Shown: in pieces, positions 25,421 through 33,057 of the stretch | How positions within the stretch are numbered: the first letter of the stretch is position 1 | Layout: every line of letters starts with the position of its first letter | Translations under genes and position numbers: made by a program | Notes under the pieces: generated by a model | What the model was told of the DNA's origin: nothing | Database searches by the model: none | What the model saw: only the letters and a program-made list of their open reading frames with translations | NCBI GenBank assembly: GCA_900545215.1 | Contig: UQXW01000010.1 | Coordinates: 1 to 44,092 of the forward strand | Source of the DNA: an uncultured Bacteroidota bacterium | GTDB taxonomy: Bacteria; Bacteroidota; Bacteroidia; Bacteroidales; P3 | Direction of reading: 5' to 3' | DNA: 44,092 nt

Positions 25421-26866
25421 TTATGCCTTTTCGGCTTTACGACTGATGGCAAGCAGACCTGCAAAGGTCATAATGGCGTTAAGCACCAATAACTCGAAGT
25501 CGAAGCTGTATCCGAACCATGCTTGGGAGTTTGCATTCAGCACGAAGCAAATCACGGGTGCCGCAATGCAGACGTAAGGTACTGCCTTGTCTCTGACCGC
25601 ACGCTTGGTGAATATTCCGAAAGCAAACAAGCCGAGCAAGGGACCGTAGGTAATGGAGGCAATCTGGTAAAGCGTGTCGATGAGGTACTTGTTGCGATGT
25701 TCGGAATAGAAGATGATTATGCCTACGAAGAGCAATGCGAAGCCTGCATGTACGAAGTGTCTCACTCTTTTCTTTTTCTTCTGGCTCCAATCCTTTTTCT
25801 CTTCCAATCCTATCTGGTCTATGCAAAACGACGTGGTCAACGATGTCAACGCTCCGTCGGAAGAGGGGAACAAAGCGGAAATCAAACCGATGATGAACAC
25901 CACGGCTGCAAAGGGTGTGAGGCTGTGGAGTGCGATATAGGGGAAAAGCTCGTCTCCGCTTGCCGTTATGCCTTCTTTCTTCGCAAAGATATACAAGGCA
26001 CTGCCCAAACATAAGAAAAGGAAGTTGACGATCGGCAGAACGATTGCAAAGCTCAGCATGTTCTTTTGTGCCGAACGCAGGTTGCGACAGCTCAAATTCT
26101 TCTGCATCATCTCCTGATCCAAGCCCGTCATGGAGATTGTGATGAACATGCCGCCCAAGAGTTGTTTCCACCAGCACAGACGGCTCGAAGAGTCTGTGTT
26201 CACGAAGGTGAAGTAGTCGCTTGCCGCTATGTCTTTGACGAGTTCGCCGCCTGAAAGCCCCATCTGTCTGCCCACTAACACGAAGCTGATGACCAAGGCA
26301 GCCAACATGCAGGTTGTTTGCAGCGTGTCCGTCCACACTATCGTCTTCACGCCCCCTCTCATGGTGAACAGCAGTATCAAGGCGAGAAACAGCAACACCG
26401 TCAGAGGGAATGACATGCCCCATTGCGAGAATACGAATTCATACAGTACCCAAATGACGATGAACATGCGAAGACTCGCTCCGAGGGTTCTTGAAAGTAT
26501 GAAGAAGAATGAGCCTGTTCTGTGAGAAGCTGTGCCGAAGCGTTGTTTCAGGTACTCGTAAATGGAAATCAGGTTGAGCCTGTAATAGAGCGGAAGCAGC
26601 ACGAACGCAATAAGAACGTAGCCCAAGAGGTAACCGAGTACCGTAAGCATGTAGGTGAACTGTCTTTGCTCCACCCAGCCCGGCACGGACATGAAAGTAA
26701 CCCCGCTGAGGCTTGCCCCGATTGCCCCGTAAGCAACCACGAACCACGGACTTTTCTTGTTGCCTGCAAAAAAAGAACCGCTGTCCGCCTTTCTCGCCGT
26801 GATGAAAGTAATGCCGAAAAGCAGCAGGGTGTAGGCGACGAAGACCCAAAAGATGATTTGTTCCAT
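25421..26866 (-). CDS. Sodium:solute symporter (SSS family)
   Basis: An inner-membrane protein of 481 residues with about 13 transmembrane segments, driven by sodium. Family features include SFFAGNKKSPWFVVAYGAIG near the N-terminus (the unwound helix around GAIGASLSGVTFMSVPG), YYRLNLISIYEYLKQRFG, and GLISALFPSSDGALTSLTTS, the sodium-site serine/threonine-rich helix. The substrate is not predictable; relatives carry sialic acid, proline, sugars or organic anions. The start MEQIIFWVFVAY (26866) places the first membrane helix correctly. No catabolic partner gene is adjacent. Confidence 0.9.
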   Translation of the reverse strand: MEQIIFWVFVAYTLLLFGITFITARKADSGSFFAGNKKSPWFVVAYGAIGASLSGVTFMSVPGWVEQRQFTYMLTVLGYLLGYVLIAFVLLPLYYRLNLISIYEYLKQRFGTASHRTGSFFFILSRTLGASLRMFIVIWVLYEFVFSQWGMSFPLTVLLFLALILLFTMRGGVKTIVWTDTLQTTCMLAALVISFVLVGRQMGLSGGELVKDIAASDYFTFVNTDSSSRLCWWKQLLGGMFITISMTGLDQEMMQKNLSCRNLRSAQKNMLSFAIVLPIVNFLFLCLGSALYIFAKKEGITASGDELFPYIALHSLTPFAAVVFIIGLISALFPSSDGALTSLTTSFCIDQIGLEEKKDWSQKKKKRVRHFVHAGFALLFVGIIIFYSEHRNKYLIDTLYQIASITYGPLLGLFAFGIFTKRAVRDKAVPYVCIAAPVICFVLNANSQAWFGYSFDFELLVLNAIMTFAGLLAISRKAEKA

Positions 26867-26911
26867 TGTTGTAACTATCTGATTATCCGTAAAAGTATTC
26901 CCATTCAAACA

Positions 26912-26943
26912 AAACGCCGTTTAATTGCGACGAAACGGCGTTT
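26912..26943. repeat. REP-like perfect palindrome
   Basis: AAACGCCGTTT and its exact complement AAACGGCGTTT are separated by 10 bases, in the divergent region between the symporter and recR. A further partial copy (CCGCCGTTCCGTTTTCG) follows. Confidence 0.7.
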
Positions 26944-27052
26944 CGTTATTTTATTCCGCCGTTCCGTTTTCGTGAAAGGGCGTTTGTTTTTTTCTCTTCG
27001 ACAAATCGCAAAATCACCACTCACGCACAACCTTCATTTTGCCGAAAATACT

Positions 27053-27060
27053 TATCTTTG
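27053..27060 (+). promoter_or_regulatory. -7 box TATCTTTG for recR
   Basis: Consensus element 34 bases upstream of the ATG at 27095. It shows that the longer open frame beginning at 26522 is not the gene. Confidence 0.6.
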
Positions 27061-27094
27061 CCAAAGAAAAAACGGGAGCAAAGGTAAGAAAAAT

Positions 27095-27712
27095 ATGGAA
27101 TATTCATCATCGGTGTTGGAGAAAGCGGTCAACGAGTTGTCGAAACTGCCCGGGGTGGGAGAGAAGACGGCTTTGAGGTTTGCCCTATGGTTGTTGAAAC
27201 GCAGCAGGGAGGAAGTGGAGCAGATGGCTCGAAGCATGGTGGAACTGAAAGACCGTATATATCATTGCCAAAGGTGCAACAACCTTTCCGATACCCCTGT
27301 TTGTGCAATCTGCGAGGACAAAAATCGCAATGAAAAGCTCATTTGCGTTGTCGAGACCATAAAGGACGTCATGGCGATAGAGAACACGGGCTACTACAAG
27401 GGGCTTTATCATGTGCTTGGCGGAGTCATCTCGCCCATGGAGGGCATAAGCGTGCAGGATATAAAAATCGAACAACTCCTCGTCCGCGTCCGAAACGAAC
27501 GACCCGAGGAAGTGATACTCGCATTGCCCACCACTATGGAGGGAGATACCACGGCGTTTTACATAAACAAACTTTTGGAGAATGAAAACGTTGAAATATC
27601 AGCCGTTTCCCGCGGAATATCCATGGGGGACAGCATAGAGTACGCCGATGAGCAGACCTTGGCACGTTCGTTCAGCCTTCGTCAACCGTTTAATGAGATA
27701 TACAAACACTGA
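27095..27712 (+). CDS. recR: Recombination mediator protein RecR
   Basis: A 205-residue RecR of standard length, acting with RecF/RecO to load RecA at gaps. Domains in order: helix-hairpin-helix (LPGVGEKTALRFALWLLK, residues ~18-35), a C4 zinc finger (C..C in YHCQRCNNLSDTPVCAICED), a Toprim domain (LICVVETIKDVMAIENTGYY), and a C-terminal Walker-B-like end (SIEYADEQTLARSF). It begins at the ATG after the promoter. The universal stress gene follows 21 bases later and may be cotranscribed. Confidence 0.96.
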   Translation: MEYSSSVLEKAVNELSKLPGVGEKTALRFALWLLKRSREEVEQMARSMVELKDRIYHCQRCNNLSDTPVCAICEDKNRNEKLICVVETIKDVMAIENTGYYKGLYHVLGGVISPMEGISVQDIKIEQLLVRVRNERPEEVILALPTTMEGDTTAFYINKLLENENVEISAVSRGISMGDSIEYADEQTLARSFSLRQPFNEIYKH

Positions 27713-27733
27713 AACAGCAAAAAGAGCGATATT

Positions 27734-28660
27734 ATGGAAGAAATGATTCAACAGAAAACCCCGACCGTTCTCGTGCCTTACGATTTCGGCCCCAAGGCAA
27801 AGGCAGCCCTTCAAGAGGCAATGAAGGTCGCACAATTCATCAAGGGGGAAATCCATCTCCTTTCGGTCATACGTTCCACCAACTTTCTGACCGAGTTATT
27901 CAGAAGCGAGAAACAACAACGCGAAGAACGCCGCATGGTGGAGAACAAGCTGAAAGAAGCAGCCATCGAGGCTTCGGCAAAAAACGAAATGAAGATACAT
28001 TGCATTGTGGAGCAGGGAGAACCGGCGGAAGTCATATTGGAACAAGCCGAGATACTGAAAGCACAATACATAGTCATGGGGAAGATGTCTTCGGCGGTCA
28101 GTGCCTTCCATTTCATCGGTCCTTTGACAATGCACATCATAGCGACAGCCCCTTGTCCCGTCATAACAGTGGGCGAAAACCAGATATTATCGGGACAATT
28201 CGCCAACATTCTTTTGCCAATCGACCTGACCAAGCAGACATTGGAGAAAATCAACGCTGCAATATCGTGGGCAAAATACTACCGTTCGACCGTTCATTTG
28301 GTCGGAGTGGTGAAGAAAGGCACCAAGCTCGCCTCCTCACGCTTGGTGAAGAAGTTGGACAAAGCCAAATGGATAATAGAGCAGGAGGGAGTGAAGGTCT
28401 CGGCACAGGCATATACGGAAGACGACAGACCTGTCGAAGAGGTGATACTCGAACACGGCAACAAGGTCAAGGCAGACCTCATGATAATAATGACGCACCA
28501 AGAGTTGAGCCTCACGGACAGCTACATAGGAGCCGTGGCTCAAAATCTGATAAAGAAAAGCGAAATACCTACCCTTTCATTCACCACGAAAGCAATCACG
28601 AACACCGACAACCTGATAGCGAACTTTCTTCCCGTCGAACTCTTTGAAGCCAAGGAATAA
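27734..28660 (+). CDS. Tandem-domain universal stress protein
   Basis: A 308-residue cytoplasmic protein made of two UspA-like domains (about 9-148 and 158-290). The first starts PTVLVPYDFGPKAKAALQEA and ends with APCPVITVG. The second starts ANILLPIDLTKQTLEKINAA and ends with SEIPTLSF. The ATP-binding G-x2-G-x9-G(S/T) pattern is not clearly present in either half (MGKMSSAVSAFHFIG in the first), so ATP binding is doubtful. It follows recR closely on the same strand. Confidence 0.88.
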   Translation: MEEMIQQKTPTVLVPYDFGPKAKAALQEAMKVAQFIKGEIHLLSVIRSTNFLTELFRSEKQQREERRMVENKLKEAAIEASAKNEMKIHCIVEQGEPAEVILEQAEILKAQYIVMGKMSSAVSAFHFIGPLTMHIIATAPCPVITVGENQILSGQFANILLPIDLTKQTLEKINAAISWAKYYRSTVHLVGVVKKGTKLASSRLVKKLDKAKWIIEQEGVKVSAQAYTEDDRPVEEVILEHGNKVKADLMIIMTHQELSLTDSYIGAVAQNLIKKSEIPTLSFTTKAITNTDNLIANFLPVELFEAKE

Positions 28661-28726
28661 GCAAGTGGAAAAAGTGTCGGATTACAGGGAAAAAGGTTTG
28701 GTCGAAATGCAAACACAACTGTTGCA

Positions 28727-29470
28727 ATGAATAAGTTGACAGCGTTTCTCGCCGATGAACAGCAATCGCATCGCAAAGGCGGCTTGTATCATAAGACACA
28801 GGTGCAGCTGGCTTATAATTCCAATCGTATAGAGGGAAGCAAACTCACGGAGGAACAGACACGCTACATCTTTGAAACCCGTATGATAGGTTTCAAAGAC
28901 CAAGACGCGGTGCCGGTCGATGACATCATAGAGACTTCCAACCACTTCATTGCATTCGATTATCTTTTGAATACGATCGGACAAGCCTTGTCGAATGATA
29001 TAATCAAGGAATTCCATCGTATATTGAAGACCGGAACCGCCGATTCACAGAAGCCATACTTCAATGTCGGCGATTGGAAGCGGTTGGCTAATGAAGTCGG
29101 AGGACGGGAGACCTGTCGCCCTGCCGATGTGGCTGAGAAAATGCAGGCATTGTCCCGATGGTATGCCGCTCAAAAAGAAATAACGATACGGACGCTTGCC
29201 GAATATCATTGGCGTTTTGAATGCATACACCCTTTCCAAAACGGCAACGGCAGAGTGGGACGTTTGATTTTCTTTCGCGAGTGTCTGCGGCATGACATCA
29301 TGCCTTTCGTGATAGATAACAAGCATAAGATGTACTATTATCGGGGATTGTCGGAGTTTAAGAATACTCCGGGGTTTCTTATAGGTACGATGCAGTCGGC
29401 ACAGGACACATACAACGCATGGATAAAGTACTTCGATGAAGGGGTGTCGGAAGGCTTGAAATTGGAATAA
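28727..29470 (+). CDS. Fic family protein (AMP-transferase type, self-inhibited)
   Basis: A 247-residue Fic-fold protein. The active-site motif is HPFQNGNGRVGR, complete with catalytic His, Asn and both Gly/Arg phosphate-contact positions. The N-terminal helix carries NSNRIEG, matching the inhibitory motif (S/T)xxxE(G/N) of class II Fic enzymes, so activity should be restrained until relieved. Known Fic proteins transfer AMP from ATP to a hydroxyl of a target protein; the target is not predictable. No separate antitoxin gene is seen, consistent with a cis-inhibited enzyme. Confidence 0.92.
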   Translation: MNKLTAFLADEQQSHRKGGLYHKTQVQLAYNSNRIEGSKLTEEQTRYIFETRMIGFKDQDAVPVDDIIETSNHFIAFDYLLNTIGQALSNDIIKEFHRILKTGTADSQKPYFNVGDWKRLANEVGGRETCRPADVAEKMQALSRWYAAQKEITIRTLAEYHWRFECIHPFQNGNGRVGRLIFFRECLRHDIMPFVIDNKHKMYYYRGLSEFKNTPGFLIGTMQSAQDTYNAWIKYFDEGVSEGLKLE

Positions 29471-29513
29471 AGCAAGAAAAGGTGGAACAGGTGCATCCGC
29501 TGTTTCGATTGGC

Positions 29514-29542
29514 AAGAAAGCATGGTAGAACCATGCTTTCTT
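29514..29542 (+). terminator. Strong hairpin terminator after fic
   Basis: A perfect 13-bp stem (AAGAAAGCATGGT and its complement) with a 3-base loop, followed by GTGTTT. A-rich sequence on the other side could let it serve the convergent birA gene too. Confidence 0.7.
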
Positions 29543-29573
29543 GTGTTTCGGTGGCTTGATGAGGTGGGCGGCT

Positions 29574-30317
29574 TTATGCTTCCCTGTGAGTGAAGACCAA
29601 TTCTTTCAACTCGACGTTAAGCATTTCGCCGTTGTACTGCCGCAGGATAAGATGTCCGTAGGAATCGACATCTTTTATGGTGGCTTTTATGGTTTTGCCT
29701 TTATAGATATATTCTGCCGGAATATCCTTATAGAGCAGGTATTCGAGGTACTCGACTTTTATTTTGCCGATTTCTCCACTGCGGAGTTCCTCATAACGTC
29801 TTGCAATGGCTTGGAGAAGTTCGTCGAACAGCTTTTCCAAATTGTACTTTCTGCCTGTTTGCAGATATAAGGAAGTTGGATTGGGAGCAAAGGAGAATTT
29901 CTCCTGATTGATGTTTATTCCTATTCCGCAATAAGCCGCATCAGCCGTATTTCCTACCACTTTGTATTGCAGCAGACAGCCGCATATCTTATCCTTGCCC
30001 ACATATATATCGTTGGGCCATTTTATCCGTACCTTGTTGCCGACGTATTCTCCGACGAAATCTTTTATCGCAAGAGACAAAGCCTGCATAAGGTCGAATT
30101 GACGGCTTATCGGCAGGAACGAAGGCTTCAAAAGAAGAGAGAAAGTCAGGTTTTCACCGTCTTCGCTCTCCCATTTGTTCGTTCCCTGTCCCTTGCCGGC
30201 GTACTGGTTCTTGCAAATGAATACGCTTCCTTCGGGAAGATTTTCTTTTTCCGCACATTCCATCAAAGCATTCTGCGTGGAGGCAGTCGTTTCAAGTCTT
30301 GTAATCGAGAATTTCAT
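29574..30317 (-). CDS. birA: Biotin--[acetyl-CoA-carboxylase] ligase
   Basis: A 247-residue biotin protein ligase without the N-terminal DNA-binding domain of E. coli BirA, so a ligase only. Motifs: TTASTQNALM near the N-terminus, the biotinyl-AMP loop AGKGQGTNKWES (more usually GRGRxGRxW, a notable variation), the catalytic RIKWPNDIYVGKDKICGCLL, and GIGININQ. The C-terminal ~50 residues form the small SH3-like cap. It activates biotin with ATP and attaches it to a carboxyl-carrier lysine. It lies 15 bases downstream of the T9SS cargo gene on the same strand and is probably transcribed with it. Confidence 0.94.
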   Translation of the reverse strand: MKFSITRLETTASTQNALMECAEKENLPEGSVFICKNQYAGKGQGTNKWESEDGENLTFSLLLKPSFLPISRQFDLMQALSLAIKDFVGEYVGNKVRIKWPNDIYVGKDKICGCLLQYKVVGNTADAAYCGIGININQEKFSFAPNPTSLYLQTGRKYNLEKLFDELLQAIARRYEELRSGEIGKIKVEYLEYLLYKDIPAEYIYKGKTIKATIKDVDSYGHLILRQYNGEMLNVELKELVFTHREA

Positions 30318-30332
30318 TGTATCGTATTTTCT

Positions 30333-32627
30333 TTATTTGGTATTCAGCATAAGATTTACCGTTCCAGTTTTCCTTTTCAGCAAACCGTTTCCGTCTCTGT
30401 ACATAAGCATATAGACATATACGCCATCGGGAGCATAATCCGTGTCGTTTATCCTTCCGTCCCACTGTCTTTGTTTCGGGGTCGATCGGAAGATTTTGTC
30501 TCCGTTGCGGGAGAAGATGCTCAATTCGTATTCGGTGTCGAATGAAAAGACAGGTCCGAAGAAGGCATTGGCATCGCCGGAAGCAGGAGTGAAGGAGTTC
30601 GGCAGCCAAATGGTGAACTCGGGAGCTATATGAACAGTTCCGTAGGTCGTGTCGGGACAATGTGCGGAATTGAATGCAATAAGCATGACGCTATACGTTG
30701 CAGTGTCATCGCCGGAGTAAGAGACAATACCTGAGGAGGCTGTCGAACTTTGTCCGTCCCCGAAATCCCATATTCGCGAATAGGCATTGACCGTTAAATC
30801 GCGAAACTCCACATTGGGGTCTGAGATTGTTGTCTCTTCCGGAGAGAGTTTCATTGCCGCAACAACGGAAGGTATCACTCTGACCTCTATATCCGCCGTT
30901 GCCTTGCAACCGTATTGATCCGTTGTTTCGATGGTGTAGGTTGTCGTCTTTACAGGAGAGACGTGCGGTTGCCTTACATCGGAATTGCGGGCAAGGCTCT
31001 CGTCGTAAGGCTCCGAAGTCCAAACATACACAACCGCCTCATCGGTCGTCAGAATGACTTCATCGCCTACGCAGATGTCTTCCTTATCGGTACTTGCCGT
31101 CGTTACGGCTATATTGACAGAAAATTCGATGGTATCGTTCACCACTCTGTTGCAAGCATCTGTGGCAGATAGATAAACGACTTGCGGTTGTGCCACCCTT
31201 ATCATATTCTCAGCCTCGTCCGCATGGTTGCCGATAGACCATTGATAGGCGACTTCTCCTTGTTGTCCTGCGGTTTCTATTTTCAATTTCTCATCTACCG
31301 GTAGCACATCTTCGCAATAGACAATATCGTCCGTCAATTCCGTCCAACCATCGGGCGTTTGCCTGTACAAAGTATGCGTAAAGACTTGAGGTGTTTCCAA
31401 TTCCAAAATAAGGGTATCTCTTTCTGCACAATCGCTTACCTCTTCGGTCATGATGATAAGTGTTTTTATATCTCCCGGAACATCGTTTTCATCCTCCACG
31501 AAGTTGATACGCAAAGTCGCAGAGGTATCTCCTTCGTTGAAGGTAAGCATATTGCCGACAGGATTGCCGTTCAGGTCGGATAAAGTATAGTCCACACCTT
31601 CTTCTGCGGTGCCTCCCTGAAATATCAAGGTGTGTGTCTCGTCCTCATCGGCAGGACGGTTGAGGTACATCGAAATATCATAGTATGAACACCCCTTGAT
31701 GAAACGATAAGGGTGTTCCTCATTGGGAGCGACACGTGGTTTTGACAAAGATAATTCGTCTGTTCGGAATGAATTTGCGGAGAGATAAACTGCGGAATTG
31801 TATGCATGGTCGCCTACATCGCATATAGCCAACTCCAATTTGTAGGTTCTGCAAGGTACGACGAAGAGTTTTTCCGTCTCCAACTCCGTTGTATAACCGT
31901 TCATCTTGCAGTTGTCATTTCCATTCATACGAAAATATTGCGAATTCGTTAAATCGCAAGGTGTTGCCGAGCCGGCACGTACGCCGTTGTTTACTGTGTT
32001 TATGGTAACCGGCGATTCTGTTCCGGGAATTATTGCTATATTTCTGTAATTATATGTAACACCTTCATTTGTAAGAAGGTTTCCCATCTCATCATACGGA
32101 CCCGATATAAAGAAACCGAAGATATCGTTGAATTCGCTGCAAACAAACCCCGGGTATTCTTCGGAAGCGAAGCTGTATTTGAACGACATCTCCCCGCCGG
32201 AGGGAATGAAATCGAAAGCAAGCACAGCCACATCGTTCATGTCTTTCGTGCTACCCGTTCCTCTCAGTGTACGGGTGAGTGCTATCGAAATACCGTCCCC
32301 GTCGGAGGCAGGATTGGCTTGAGAAGAGCTCGTTCCTTCCGAAGAACCGCTTGCCGCATCATTGCAATCTCCCGTTACCATGACTATACCTGCCCCTATG
32401 GGCATATTCGTTCCGTGGGTTGTGGGGTTTACAAAGGTTCCGATCTGGTTGCTGTTGATGGTTTGTTGCCCGTTGAACCTCGCATTGGAGATTACAACGC
32501 CTCCTCCCGCAAAATATCTGTTCAAAAGAGTATCCGCCCTCATGCCGTTCGCAGAAGTAACGCTTACTTGCGAGAAACAAAACAAAGGAAGCATTGCAAG
32601 CATTCCCGATAATAATCGCTTTTTCAT
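30333..32627 (-). CDS. Choice-of-anchor L / PKD protein with T9SS type B sorting domain
   Basis: A 764-residue exported protein. Signal peptide (MKKRLLSGMLAMLPLFCFSQ), a choice-of-anchor L domain in roughly residues 25-290 (LNRYFAGGGVVISNARF, GIVMVTGDCNDA, FKYSFASEEYPGFVCSEFND), Ig-like beta domains, a PKD domain near 625-690 (RIWDFGDGQSSTASSG), and a C-terminal gliding-motility-associated type B domain (IWLPNSFTPASGDANAFFGP, WDGRINDTDYAPDGVYVYML). Proteins of this type are exported by T9SS and stay at the cell surface or are released. The specific role is unknown. A -7 box lies about 80 bases upstream. Confidence 0.92.
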   Translation of the reverse strand: MKKRLLSGMLAMLPLFCFSQVSVTSANGMRADTLLNRYFAGGGVVISNARFNGQQTINSNQIGTFVNPTTHGTNMPIGAGIVMVTGDCNDAASGSSEGTSSSQANPASDGDGISIALTRTLRGTGSTKDMNDVAVLAFDFIPSGGEMSFKYSFASEEYPGFVCSEFNDIFGFFISGPYDEMGNLLTNEGVTYNYRNIAIIPGTESPVTINTVNNGVRAGSATPCDLTNSQYFRMNGNDNCKMNGYTTELETEKLFVVPCRTYKLELAICDVGDHAYNSAVYLSANSFRTDELSLSKPRVAPNEEHPYRFIKGCSYYDISMYLNRPADEDETHTLIFQGGTAEEGVDYTLSDLNGNPVGNMLTFNEGDTSATLRINFVEDENDVPGDIKTLIIMTEEVSDCAERDTLILELETPQVFTHTLYRQTPDGWTELTDDIVYCEDVLPVDEKLKIETAGQQGEVAYQWSIGNHADEAENMIRVAQPQVVYLSATDACNRVVNDTIEFSVNIAVTTASTDKEDICVGDEVILTTDEAVVYVWTSEPYDESLARNSDVRQPHVSPVKTTTYTIETTDQYGCKATADIEVRVIPSVVAAMKLSPEETTISDPNVEFRDLTVNAYSRIWDFGDGQSSTASSGIVSYSGDDTATYSVMLIAFNSAHCPDTTYGTVHIAPEFTIWLPNSFTPASGDANAFFGPVFSFDTEYELSIFSRNGDKIFRSTPKQRQWDGRINDTDYAPDGVYVYMLMYRDGNGLLKRKTGTVNLMLNTK

Positions 32628-32689
32628 TTGAATTAATGTTTTGATGTTTAAAATAGGCAGAACGATAAACAGAGTTCAATTCGTCATTC

Positions 32690-32785
32690 AGCCGTTTGTT
32701 ATGATGGCAAAGTTAATAAAAAGTATTCATGTGTAGATGTGAAGCCAAACTTTTTTTCTTGGTCGTCTCAAAAGTTGATAACGCT
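32690..32785 (-). mobile_element. IS30-family relic, 3' end of a transposase gene
   Basis: The plus-strand text GGCAAAGTTAATAAAAAGTA and CTTTTTTTCTTGGTC aligns with the last part of the IS30 copies at 42640 (AAAAAGTATCCATGAGG, GTTTTTTTTTCTTGGTC) and 43200 (AAATTAGCGAAAAAATA, GCTTTTTTCTTAGTC), in the same orientation. It is too decayed to code. It marks the left flank of the CRISPR-Cas locus. Confidence 0.6.
32708..32715 (-). promoter_or_regulatory. -7 box TAACTTTG for the type B cargo gene
   Basis: Matches TAnnTTTG, about 80 bases upstream of the ATG at 32627, and lies within the IS30 relic. Moderate support. Confidence 0.45.
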
Positions 32786-33057
32786 TTTATGAAACCTCCG
32801 AATATATGCAGACAGCAGATACTCCGAGAACGCTGTACTTCAAGATTACTTCAAAGAAAATGCGTATGCTATATTGTTGGGAGTAAAGAATAGCGTAATG
32901 CACCGACATGGCATTGCGAGAATGAAGCAAATAATCATCAGGTAGTCGTGTGATATTGATGGCAGACAGGATAAAGCGATGTAGCAAGAACTGCATGAGA
33001 ACTAATTGTCGCCAATGTTGACATGAACGAAGATAGGGCAGAGTTGATGAAATAAGG
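32786..33057. other. Trailer-side stretch without recognisable gene
   Basis: The DNA between the IS30 relic and the leader-distal end of the array. The only sizeable ORF (32787-33101, minus) runs out of the last repeat and has no family resemblance. I see no promoter or strong hairpin here. Confidence 0.5.

Noticed and set aside
26522..27094. Long 5' extension of the recR frame
   Set aside because: It overlaps the symporter gene antisense and passes through a REP palindrome and the recR promoter; RecR family length fits the ATG at 27095.
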